A DNA stretch of 64,000 nt, taken from NCBI GenBank assembly GCA_050260515.1, contig JBLNCI010000002.1, positions 8,571 through 72,570 of the forward strand, given 5' to 3'. A program made the translations under genes and the position numbers. Of this stretch, positions 28,453 to 36,211 are shown one piece after another (position 1 is the first letter of the stretch; each line of letters begins with the position of its first letter). The notes beneath the pieces are model-generated. The model was not told the DNA's origin and searched no databases. It saw only the letters and a list, made by a program, of their open reading frames with translations. Source of the DNA: DATJIG01 sp050260515 (GTDB taxonomy: Bacteria; Pseudomonadota; Alphaproteobacteria; SMXQ01).

Positions 28453-29307
28453 TCAGGTCGGCTCGGAGACGGTGTAGCGGCGCAGCAGCCGGATCTGGTC
28501 GGCGGGGAAATCGGCGCGCGCGTGGTTGACCGCGCGGTTGTCCCAGATCAGGAGGTCGCCCGGCGTCCAGCGGTGGGCGTAGACGAACTCCGGCTTCTCG
28601 GCGTGATCGAACAGCTCCTCGAGCAACGCGTCGCTCTCGGCCCTGTCCATGCCGACGATGTTGCGGGTCATCAGCCGACTCAGGTAGATCGACTTGCAGC
28701 CGGAACCCGGGTGCGTCTTCACCAGCGGGTGGATCGCGACCGGCAGGTTCGGGTCGTTCTCGTCGGTGAGATCGCGGGTGACGGCGTCGTAGCGGTAGAT
28801 CACCCGGGTCTGAAGCCCTTCGAGGCGACGCTTCATGGCATCGGAGAGCGCGTCGTAGGCCGCCTGCAGGTTGGCGAACAGCGTCTCACCGCCCCACGAC
28901 GGAATCTTGATCGCATACAGCGTGGTCGCCCGATACGGCGGATTGCGGTGCGCCCCGTCGGAGTGAAACTGCATCTCGCCGTCCGGCAGGAAGCCGATCG
29001 CCTTGCCGTCCTTGCGGATGTTGGTGACCAGCATCACGCCGCGCTGGCTCGCGCCCTGGAAGTCCTCGCTCGGCGGCTTGCGGAACTTGGAATCCGCCTT
29101 GCCGAAGATATTGGCGAACCGCAGTTGATCCTCGGCCGAAATCTTCTGGCCGGGGAAGCACAGCACGCAGTAGCGATTGAAGAGGTCGATGACCGCGTTC
29201 GCGGTCGCGGCGTCGACGGGCTCGCGCCAGTCGATGCCCTCGACGCGCGCGCCGACCACGGATGACAGCGGCGTGACCGCCAGCTTCTCGGACAGGGATG
29301 TAGCCAT
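28453..29307 (-). CDS. TauD/TfdA-family 2-oxoglutarate dioxygenase 2
   Basis: A 284-residue Fe(II)/2-oxoglutarate oxygenase: His115 and Asp117 in MQFHSDGAH, His262 in VNHARADF and Arg in RLLRRYTV. Its similarity to the dioxygenase at 25899-26750 (for example NIRKDGKAIGFLPDGEMQF against NIRENGKLIGSLPDGEMQF) shows a duplication. The ATG at 29307 is preferred; a GTG 30 bases upstream is also in frame. It is 55 bases upstream of the GMC gene. Confidence 0.9.
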   Translation of the reverse strand: MATSLSEKLAVTPLSSVVGARVEGIDWREPVDAATANAVIDLFNRYCVLCFPGQKISAEDQLRFANIFGKADSKFRKPPSEDFQGASQRGVMLVTNIRKDGKAIGFLPDGEMQFHSDGAHRNPPYRATTLYAIKIPSWGGETLFANLQAAYDALSDAMKRRLEGLQTRVIYRYDAVTRDLTDENDPNLPVAIHPLVKTHPGSGCKSIYLSRLMTRNIVGMDRAESDALLEELFDHAEKPEFVYAHRWTPGDLLIWDNRAVNHARADFPADQIRLLRRYTVSEPT

Positions 29308-29352
29308 GGCGGGGAGTTTAGCGTCGCCTTCGCGCACTGTCGCGCGGCACTT

Positions 29353-29865
29353 TCACGCCTCGCCGCGAGCCTCCGCCCCCGTTTCAATAATTCGGTCGAT
29401 CGCGTCCATGATGTCCCTCGGATAGGGCCGAAGGCGCGTCAGGGAGTTGATGACCGCGAAATAGAGCCGCCCCTCGGCGTCGACCAGAAACGTTCCCGGC
29501 TCGGCGAAGATCGGCGCTTCGTCGTCGCGCACGGCGCGGGAAATGAAGAGCCCCCACTCCCGCGCCATGTCGATCGGCAGCCCGTAGCCGACCGGCAGTG
29601 CCGAGAGCTTCCATTCCCGCATCGACCGCTCCGCCCGTTCGCGGGTGTCGCAGCTCACGGCAAGGACGTCGACGCCGCGCCGCGCGAAGTCCGGCAGCAT
29701 GGACTCGATCTCGCCGAGGTAGCCCTTGCAGCGCTCGCAGTGGAGACCGCGATAGAACAGGATGAGCGTGAACCGCTGCGGCCGCCGCTGGGCCAGGACG
29801 AAGCGGCCTCCCGACAGCAGTGGAACGTCGAGGACGGGCGCGGGCTGGCGCGGCCGGATGCTCAT
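29353..29865 (-). CDS. AhpC/TSA-like peroxiredoxin
   Basis: A 170-residue thioredoxin-fold peroxidase-like protein. The active-site region reads FYRGLHCERCKGYLGEIE, with Cys43 and Cys46 in a CxxC arrangement rather than the TxxC of classical peroxiredoxins, typical of a rhizobial peroxiredoxin-like subgroup. The later VSCDTRERAERS block fits the fold. It has no signal peptide. The ATG lies 2 bases after the stop of the Bug protein 6 gene, so translation is probably coupled. A peroxidase would protect an oxygen-using catabolic pathway. Confidence 0.8.
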   Translation of the reverse strand: MSIRPRQPAPVLDVPLLSGGRFVLAQRRPQRFTLILFYRGLHCERCKGYLGEIESMLPDFARRGVDVLAVSCDTRERAERSMREWKLSALPVGYGLPIDMAREWGLFISRAVRDDEAPIFAEPGTFLVDAEGRLYFAVINSLTRLRPYPRDIMDAIDRIIETGAEARGEA

Positions 29866-29867
29866 CT

Positions 29868-30890
29868 CTAGTCTTTCACGACGCGGCGCGCGCGCTCGAG
29901 CAGCGCTTCGGGATAGCCGCCGAGCTCGACGATCATCGCCTGCAGCTTGTCGCCCGGCAGAGGATTGAGCGGGATGTCGATGCGTGCCGCCTCGGCCCGG
30001 AACGCGGCGTCCTCGGTCATCCGCATGAACGCGTCGCGCAGCGCCTTCACCCGGTCGGCCGGCACACCCGGCCCGGTCAGGAAGGAGCGTCCCACCACCG
30101 AGGTGCTGGCGAGCAGGCGCAATACCTTCCGATCCTCGTCGTTCGCGGCGAGCTCCGGGACCGTCGGCACGTCGGCGAGCCCGGCGGAGCGCTCGTAGCC
30201 GTCCTGATAGAGCGGAACAATCTTGCGCTCGGCGATCCACTGGGCGCGGCTGCGCCGGAGCTGCGACCAGATCGCATTGCCCATGCCCTGGATCTCACCG
30301 CGCTCCATGGCGAGGTACTGCTCGCTCGAATCCTTGTAGCCCTGCACCAGCTTGAACCTGGTCCCGGCCAGGGCATTGAGCGCGAGCGGGGTCATCACCG
30401 AAGTGCCGCCCGACGACGTCGCGCCGAAGATGACCTCGCGGGCCTTGGCATCGGCGATGGTGCGGATGCCGGTCTCGTGCCAGACGACACCGACCACATC
30501 GATGTAATCGAGGCGCCCGACCCAGTTGAACTTCGCCGGGTCGAAGCCATCGCCGGTCTCGTGGAACAGGAGCGCGTTCAGCGCCAGCGCATGGTTGGGA
30601 ATGCCGAGCACGGTGCCGTCCTGCGGCGCGACCGCGTAGATGTAGCTGGCGGCCTTGACCGTCGCCGCGCCCGGCATGTGCTGGACGATCGCGGTCGGCT
30701 TCCCCGGCAACTGCCGCGGCAGATGGTCGGCGAGCAGGCGCGCGTAGGCGTCGAAGCCGCCGCCGGGCCCGTAGCCGACGATCACCTTCAGCGTCTTGCT
30801 CTTGTAAAAATCCTCGACGGCGTCCGCGCGCGCCGTGCCCACGGCCATCGCCGCGAGCACCACGCCCGCGATCAGCCGCCGCGGGCTCAT
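29868..30890 (-). CDS. Bug/TctC solute-binding protein 6
   Basis: A 340-residue exported binding protein; the short signal peptide ends near TARADAVEDFYKSK. Motifs: IVGYGPGGGFDAYARLLADHL, VQHMPGAATVKAASYIY, RFKLVQGYKDSSE and AMERGEIQGMG. Its ATG overlaps the TGA of the upstream UbiD-family gene by 4 bases (ATGA), a coupling that ties the binding protein to the decarboxylase. Followed by the peroxiredoxin gene. Confidence 0.87.
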   Translation of the reverse strand: MSPRRLIAGVVLAAMAVGTARADAVEDFYKSKTLKVIVGYGPGGGFDAYARLLADHLPRQLPGKPTAIVQHMPGAATVKAASYIYAVAPQDGTVLGIPNHALALNALLFHETGDGFDPAKFNWVGRLDYIDVVGVVWHETGIRTIADAKAREVIFGATSSGGTSVMTPLALNALAGTRFKLVQGYKDSSEQYLAMERGEIQGMGNAIWSQLRRSRAQWIAERKIVPLYQDGYERSAGLADVPTVPELAANDEDRKVLRLLASTSVVGRSFLTGPGVPADRVKALRDAFMRMTEDAAFRAEAARIDIPLNPLPGDKLQAMIVELGGYPEALLERARRVVKD

Positions 30891-32509
30891 TCGCCGTCCT
30901 CGACGCGACGGCGCTGCTGCTTGGCGCGGTCGCCGGTGCGGTAGTGCTCGCCCTCGACCGCCCACTGCGCCTCCTGGCGGTCGCGGTCGGTCCACGCGCC
31001 AAGCTCGTAGCCGTGCCACGGCATGCGCGGCGTCAGCTTCGGGAGGCCGAGCTCCTCCCAGATCGCCTTCGCGCGGTCCATGTACGGCTTCGCGGGCAGC
31101 GACACGGGCGGGTAGTCCCATTTCCGCATGGCGTTGATCAGCACCAGCGAGCCGAACTCCTTCTGCGCCGTCATGTTGCGGAGCGCGTCGGTCGGCGGCA
31201 ATCCGGACGGATCGAGGCCGATCGCGCGATTGCCGACGACCTGCATGTCGCGGTCGGGCTGCATGCGATACGACAGCGCCCAGACGACGGATTCGAGATC
31301 GTTCGGGTCCACGTCCTCATCGACGGCGATCACGATCTTGCCCGCGGAGGTGTTCTTGCCGGCGATCGCGTACAGCGCCTGCCAGGCGACCGACGGGTTG
31401 CAGCGCTTGAGCTGGACCACCGCCCACGACTCGAGCGCGATCTCGTGGAACGTGATGTCCTGCACCTGCGGGATGCCGCAGTGGTTGCGCAGGAAGAACA
31501 GATAATTGTTGTCCTGCGACAGCTTCTTGAGCTTGCTCGATTCCGACGGCGGCATCTGGCTGATGATCGCCGCGAATATCGGGTTCCTGCGGTGGGTGAT
31601 GGCTGTCGCCTCGAACACCGCGTTGTAGACGCGCTCGCCCATGTAGCCGGTGAACTCGCCGAACGGCGCCTCCGGCTCGAGGTATTCGGTCGAGACGCGG
31701 CCCTCGATGACGAGCTCGGCGTGGGCCGGCACCAGGAGGTCGACGGTCTTGCACCGCACCAGCTCGAGCGGTTCGCCGATCAAGGCCCCCGCGGCCGCGT
31801 ACTCCTCGACGCCATAGGGCACACGCGACCCGGATAAATAGGTCAGGCCCGGCGGTCCGCCGATGACGAGCGCCGCCTCGATCCACGGCTTGCCCTGCTC
31901 CCGCATGGCGTCCCAGTGCTTCCACGCGTGCTTGCGTGGGCCGATGAACACGCCGATGCGGTCCCGCGACTTTATCTGGCCGCGGTAGTTGCCGACGTTG
32001 ATCCAGCCGCCGTCGGGATCCTTGGTGACCCAGTTCGACGCCGTGGTGTAGGGACCGACGTCGAAGCCGGGCGTCGACACCGGGATCGGGAACTCGTCGA
32101 GGCCGCCGTGCTCCAGCAGCGAGGCGCCCATATGGACCTCCTCCTGCACGAGGCCGCGCTCGACGATGCGCGGCGGGATCGGCTTGGTCAGGGCCGATTG
32201 CCAGCGCTTGCGGATCTCCCCCACCGGGCAGCCCATGCCGATCGAGTAGATCTCCGAGGACCCGGCGTAGATGGCCACCGCGACCGATCCCGGGCAGCGG
32301 CGCCCGCGGGCGTCGACGACGTTCTCGAACAGGAAGCCCTTGCGCTGCGACTCGTCGAGGCCACGGAACTGCCAGCGCACCAGCGGCATCAGCTCCGTGT
32401 CCTTGTTGATCGGCCGGGCGACGCGGACCAGCTTGCCGGCGCGATCGAGATTGTCGAGATGGGCGCGGAGGTCCTGCAGATGGGTCGTGCCGATCGCGGT
32501 GTCGTCCAT
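30887..32509 (-). CDS. UbiD-family prFMN-dependent decarboxylase
   Basis: A 540-residue member of the UbiD family, which reversibly decarboxylates aromatic or unsaturated acids with prenylated FMN. Family blocks: an N-terminal LQDLRAHLDNLDRAGKLVRV, KHAWKHWDAMREQGKPWIEAALVIGG, and the catalytic acidic region EYLEPEAPFGEFTGYMGE. The C-terminal half (RCNPSVAWQALYAIAG, VDEDVDPNDLESVVWALS) is also typical. No UbiX prenyltransferase is in the window, so cofactor must come from elsewhere. The ATG has GGAGG 8 bases upstream. It diverges from the phthalate-decarboxylase-like gene over 111 bases. Confidence 0.92.
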   Translation of the reverse strand: MDDTAIGTTHLQDLRAHLDNLDRAGKLVRVARPINKDTELMPLVRWQFRGLDESQRKGFLFENVVDARGRRCPGSVAVAIYAGSSEIYSIGMGCPVGEIRKRWQSALTKPIPPRIVERGLVQEEVHMGASLLEHGGLDEFPIPVSTPGFDVGPYTTASNWVTKDPDGGWINVGNYRGQIKSRDRIGVFIGPRKHAWKHWDAMREQGKPWIEAALVIGGPPGLTYLSGSRVPYGVEEYAAAGALIGEPLELVRCKTVDLLVPAHAELVIEGRVSTEYLEPEAPFGEFTGYMGERVYNAVFEATAITHRRNPIFAAIISQMPPSESSKLKKLSQDNNYLFFLRNHCGIPQVQDITFHEIALESWAVVQLKRCNPSVAWQALYAIAGKNTSAGKIVIAVDEDVDPNDLESVVWALSYRMQPDRDMQVVGNRAIGLDPSGLPPTDALRNMTAQKEFGSLVLINAMRKWDYPPVSLPAKPYMDRAKAIWEELGLPKLTPRMPWHGYELGAWTDRDRQEAQWAVEGEHYRTGDRAKQQRRRVEDGE

Positions 32510-32620
32510 ATCGTCGTCCTCCGAGACGCGCGGGCGGGCGCTTCGCCCGTCTTTCAAAAAGCAATATACGTTGTTATTTTTCACCGCGAAACGGCGCCGC
32601 AGTCGCCGAGAAGGACGGAT
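32510..32620. promoter_or_regulatory. Divergent promoter region between ubiD-like and phthalate-decarboxylase-like genes
   Basis: An AT-rich island in otherwise GC-rich DNA at about 32552-32583 (CAATATACGTTGTTATTTTT), flanked by a small GGGCG-CTT-CGCCC palindrome at 32534-32546. It must hold promoters for both directions. No specific operator is recognised. Confidence 0.5.
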
Positions 32621-33613
32621 ATGGCCGACATTCACCTCACGCTCGCGTCGAAGGCCTACGATCACTTCCAGGATCTCAAGGACGGCAGCGTGAAACCCGA
32701 GGGCATCTCCCTCACCTGCCTCACGCTGTATCCGACCGACGTGTTCTTCCGGCAGATCGAGTTCCGCGAGTTCGAGGTTTCCGAGCTGTCGCTGTGCAAG
32801 CACGTGGCGCTGATCGCCGAGGGCCGCACCGACTTCGTCGGCCTGCCGGTGTTCCCGCTGCGGATGTTCCGCCAGTCGGCGTTCTACGTCCGGCGCGGCG
32901 GGCCGGTGACGTCCGTGAAGGACATCGCCGGGCGACGCTGCGGCGTGCCCGAATGGGCACAGACCGCGACGGTGTACGCGCGAGGCTGGCTCCACCATCA
33001 CTGCGGGGTTCCTCTCCAGTCCGTCGAATGGGTGCAGGCGGGCTCGAACGAAGCCGGTCGCGTCGAGAAGGTCGATCTGTCGCTGCCGGACGGCGTCCGC
33101 TACCGGCAGGTCGCCGACCGGTCGCTCAACGAGCTGCTGCTGGCGGGCGACATCGACTGCATGATCAGCGCGACTCCACCGCTCGGCTCGCACGGAGCCG
33201 ACGCCCCGATCGTGCGGCTGTTCCCCGACGCGCGCGCGGCCGAGGAGGACTATTTCCGCGCCACCGGCGTGTTCCCGATCATGCACACGGTCGTCATCCG
33301 CCGCGACGTGCACGAGCGCTACCCTTGGGCGGCGATGAACCTGCTGCTCGCCTTCGAAGAGGCGAAGCGACGGAGCGTCGAGCGGCTGTCGCAGCTCTCG
33401 ATCCGCTACCCGATGGCGTGGGCCCCGGAGCACCTGAAGCGCACCGGCGCCCTCCTGTTCGGCGGTGGCGAGTACTGGCCGTACGGACTCGAGCCGAACC
33501 GCACCACGATCAACGCCTTTCTCACCTACTGCCACGAGCAGGGAATCACGCGCCGCCGCGTCGCGGCCGAGGAGCTGTTCGCTCCCCAGACGCTGGCCCG
33601 TGTCAAACATTGA
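32621..33613 (+). CDS. 4,5-dihydroxyphthalate decarboxylase-like protein (NMT1-type fold)
   Basis: A 330-residue protein matching the group annotated as 4,5-dihydroxyphthalate decarboxylase or ABC substrate-binding-like: KPEGISLTCLTLYPTDVFFR near the start, SELSLCKHVALIAEG, GLPVFPLRMFRQSAFYV, GRRCGVPEWAQTATVYARG and GVFPIMHTVVIRRDVHER. No signal peptide is present, which favours a cytosolic enzyme or carrier over a transporter subunit. The ATG has AAGGA 5-6 bases upstream. It is followed 13 bases later by a Bug binding-protein gene and faces the UbiD decarboxylase gene, suggesting aromatic carboxylate turnover. Confidence 0.8.
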   Translation: MADIHLTLASKAYDHFQDLKDGSVKPEGISLTCLTLYPTDVFFRQIEFREFEVSELSLCKHVALIAEGRTDFVGLPVFPLRMFRQSAFYVRRGGPVTSVKDIAGRRCGVPEWAQTATVYARGWLHHHCGVPLQSVEWVQAGSNEAGRVEKVDLSLPDGVRYRQVADRSLNELLLAGDIDCMISATPPLGSHGADAPIVRLFPDARAAEEDYFRATGVFPIMHTVVIRRDVHERYPWAAMNLLLAFEEAKRRSVERLSQLSIRYPMAWAPEHLKRTGALLFGGGEYWPYGLEPNRTTINAFLTYCHEQGITRRRVAAEELFAPQTLARVKH

Positions 33614-33626
33614 ACGGGAGAGTCCG

Positions 33627-34670
33627 ATGACACGCACACTAATGGCGGCGACCGCGGCGCTGCTGCTCGCCGGCAATGTCGCGCACGCCGACGCCATCGA
33701 GGATTTCTACAAGGGGCGGAGCCTGTCGTTCATCATCGGCTCGAACAACGGCGGCAGCTACGATTCCTACGGGCGGTTGTTCGCCGCGCACTTCGGCCGG
33801 CATGTGCCGGGAAATCCGACCATCGTCCCGCAGAACATGCCCGGCGCGTCGGGCATCAAGTCGGCGACGTTCCTGTACCAGATCGCGCCGAAGGACGGCG
33901 CCACCATCGGCACCTTCAACCAGAGCATGGGGCAGCGCCAGGTCCTCGACCCACAGGCGGTGCAGTTCGACGTCAGCAAGTTCAACTGGATCGGCGCGAT
34001 GGCGAGCTCGGTCAACGTCTTCATCACCTGGCACACCAGCGGCGTGCGCACGATCGAGGACGCGAAGACCAAGCAGGTGGTCATGGGGGCGCTGAGCGAC
34101 GACGGCGGCAACGCCGTCTATCCGTTCCTCCTCAACAAGTTCCTCGGCACCCGCTTCAAGGTCGTGCTCGGTTATCAGGGCGGCAACACCATCCAGCTCG
34201 CGATGGAGCGCGGCGAAGTCGACGGGCGCGGCAGTGTGATCTGGTCCGGCTTCAAGGCCGGCTGGCCGCAGTGGATCGCCGAGCACAAGGTCAACATCCT
34301 CGTCCAGCTCGGGCTGCAGAAGGATCCCGACCTGCCCGACGTGCCGCTGCTGATCGAGCTCGCCAACGACGACACCCAGAGGCAGATCTTCCGCTTGATA
34401 TCGAGCGATACGATCATGGGTTTTCCGGTCGCGGCGCCGCCCGGCGCGCCCGCCGATCGCGTAGCCGCCCTGCGCACGGCGTTCGCCGACACCCTGGCCG
34501 ACCCGGCGTTCGTTTCCGACGCCGCCAAACGCAACCTGCCGGTCCGCCCATCGCCGGGAGACGAGGTCCAGCGCGTGATGACGTCGATCATCACCACGCC
34601 GCCCGAGGTCATCGCGGTACTCAAGGCCGCGATCGCCGAGGCCAAGCCCGACTCCAAGGCGGCCCGCTAA
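33627..34670 (+). CDS. Bug/TctC solute-binding protein 7
   Basis: A 347-residue exported binding protein; signal peptide ends near VAHADAIEDFYKGR. Motifs: IIGSNNGGSYDSYGRLFAAHF, VPQNMPGASGIKSATFLY, RFKVVLGYQGGNTIQ and AMERGEVDGRGS. It is in an operon with the phthalate-decarboxylase-like gene and resembles binding protein 1 in the ligand loops. GGGAG precedes the ATG. Confidence 0.88.
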   Translation: MTRTLMAATAALLLAGNVAHADAIEDFYKGRSLSFIIGSNNGGSYDSYGRLFAAHFGRHVPGNPTIVPQNMPGASGIKSATFLYQIAPKDGATIGTFNQSMGQRQVLDPQAVQFDVSKFNWIGAMASSVNVFITWHTSGVRTIEDAKTKQVVMGALSDDGGNAVYPFLLNKFLGTRFKVVLGYQGGNTIQLAMERGEVDGRGSVIWSGFKAGWPQWIAEHKVNILVQLGLQKDPDLPDVPLLIELANDDTQRQIFRLISSDTIMGFPVAAPPGAPADRVAALRTAFADTLADPAFVSDAAKRNLPVRPSPGDEVQRVMTSIITTPPEVIAVLKAAIAEAKPDSKAAR

Positions 34671-34804
34671 TTCTCCGTTAATCTTCCGTTCACGCTGTCG
34701 TGTGATTTTCACGGGTGGCACGCGCGCCGCCCGTGATAAAGATACGCTTTGCCAAGCGTCGGCGGCGCGTACAGTCCGCTCATCCGCAACGACAGCCGCC
34801 AAGC

Positions 34805-35167
34805 ATGCGTCGAGCGATCGAAGTCCGCGACCGGAAGACCTACGGCTGGAAAGCCGCGGCGTCGGCGCTCATCGCGATCACTGCGCTCGCCGCCGGAACC
34901 GTCGCCGCGGCCGACGCGGTGCAGGTCAGCCAGCGCAACCGCACCTTCTCTCCCGATTCGATTCAGATCGATCGCGGCACGGTCGTCCGCATCGTCAACG
35001 ACGACCGCGTGACCCACCACATCTACGTCGATACCCCCGGCATGAGCTTCGATTCGGGCGAGCAGCCGATCGGGCACACCGTCGAGCTCCGCTTCGACCG
35101 CGCCGGAACCTTCGACGTGATGTGCGCCATCCACCCGACCATGCGCCTGCGGGTGACGGTGAAGTAG
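34805..35167 (+). CDS. Cupredoxin (plastocyanin-like copper protein)
   Basis: A 120-residue exported blue-copper protein. A hydrophobic signal segment spans about residues 16-36. The type 1 copper ligands are readable: a His in VTHHIYVD (71 or 72), Cys107, His110 and Met113 in VMCAIHPTM. It would carry electrons in the periplasm. It converges on the di-heme peroxidase gene with a 3-base gap, and could be an electron donor to it. The ribosome-binding site is weak; the first ATG before the signal segment was chosen. Confidence 0.82.
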   Translation: MRRAIEVRDRKTYGWKAAASALIAITALAAGTVAAADAVQVSQRNRTFSPDSIQIDRGTVVRIVNDDRVTHHIYVDTPGMSFDSGEQPIGHTVELRFDRAGTFDVMCAIHPTMRLRVTVK

Positions 35168-35170
35168 CCG

Positions 35171-36211
35171 TCAGCGCGGGAGCGTCGGCACGACGACGGG
35201 TGGCGCGTCGTCCCCGGACAGCGTGTTCAGGAACGCGATCAGATCGGCTTTCTCGCGGGCCGTGAGCCCGAGCGGGCGGATGAGCTCCGACCGGCTCGGA
35301 CGGTCGATGCCGCCGCGGTCGTAGAGATCGATGACGGCCTCGAGCGTCGCCTCGGACCCGTCGTGCATGTAGGGCGCGCGGCGCGCGACATCGCGCAACG
35401 TCGGCGTCTTGAACGCGTGCTGCAGCTTCTGCGACGTCGGGAACAGCCGGCCGCGTCCGATGTCGTCGCCGGTCGCGGTGCCGATGTCGTAGAACGCGCC
35501 GTCGGTGAAGTTCCAGCCGCTGTGGCACTCGGCGCATCCCGCCTTGCCGTTGAACAGGTCGAAACCACGCTTCGCCGCTTCGCCGATCGCCGACTCGTCG
35601 CCTTCGATCCAGCGATCGAAGGGGGCCCGGCCGGAGACGACGGTCCGCTCGAAGGTCGCGATGGCGGCCTCGATGCCCTCGCGGCTCGGCTCGGGATCGT
35701 CGGGGAACGCGTCGGCGAACGCCTTGCGGTACCCCGGGATGGCGGCGAGCGCCGCGACGAGGTCTTCCTGCTTCCGGTTCATGTTCGCGGGGGAGAGGAT
35801 CGGCCCGAACGCCACCGCCTCGAGATTGCGGAACTTGCCGTCCCATCCCAGAACCCGCGACCACGCCATGTTGACCATCGCGGGGACGCGAACCGGAAGC
35901 GCCTTGCCGCCGGCGCCGATTGCCCGCGGCAGTCCGTTGCTCCACGACAGCGCCGGGTTGTGGCAGCTCGCGCACGACAGCGCGCCCGATCCCGAGAGGA
36001 TCGGATCGAAGAACAGCATCCGCCCGAGTTCGGCCTTTGCCTCGGAATACGGGTTTTCCGACGGGAACGGGATCTCGGCGGGACGACGATAGGTCTGCTT
36101 CAGGGCGGCGCGGTCGGATGAACGATCGGCGGCGACGGCCACGGCGACAGCGGCGGCGATCAGCGCGAGCGCGCCGGCCACCGCGACGCCACGCCGCGCG
36201 ACGCCCGTCAT
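35171..36211 (-). CDS. Di-heme cytochrome c peroxidase (MauG/CcpA family)
   Basis: A 346-residue periplasmic protein with a membrane-spanning signal segment (about residues 9-28) and two CxxCH heme sites: CASCH at 80-84 and CAECH at 225-229. LGRMLFFDPILSGSGALSC and FKTPTLRDVARRAPYMHDGS are family signatures. Members reduce hydrogen peroxide or, like MauG, oxidise protein residues. Its start overlaps the stop of the sensor kinase gene (ATGA), so kinase and peroxidase are co-translated, and it may belong to the kinase's redox-sensing circuit. Confidence 0.9.
   Translation of the reverse strand: MTGVARRGVAVAGALALIAAAVAVAVAADRSSDRAALKQTYRRPAEIPFPSENPYSEAKAELGRMLFFDPILSGSGALSCASCHNPALSWSNGLPRAIGAGGKALPVRVPAMVNMAWSRVLGWDGKFRNLEAVAFGPILSPANMNRKQEDLVAALAAIPGYRKAFADAFPDDPEPSREGIEAAIATFERTVVSGRAPFDRWIEGDESAIGEAAKRGFDLFNGKAGCAECHSGWNFTDGAFYDIGTATGDDIGRGRLFPTSQKLQHAFKTPTLRDVARRAPYMHDGSEATLEAVIDLYDRGGIDRPSRSELIRPLGLTAREKADLIAFLNTLSGDDAPPVVVPTLPR

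Noticed and set aside
25374..28529. A 1051-codon open frame on the plus strand
   Set aside because: Antisense shadow of the regulator, dioxygenase and GMC genes, whose families are clearly recognisable on the minus strand.
32621..33697. N-terminal extension of the UbiD frame to 33697
   Set aside because: The extension overlaps the strongly supported plus-strand gene at 32621-33613; the ATG at 32509 has a good ribosome-binding site.
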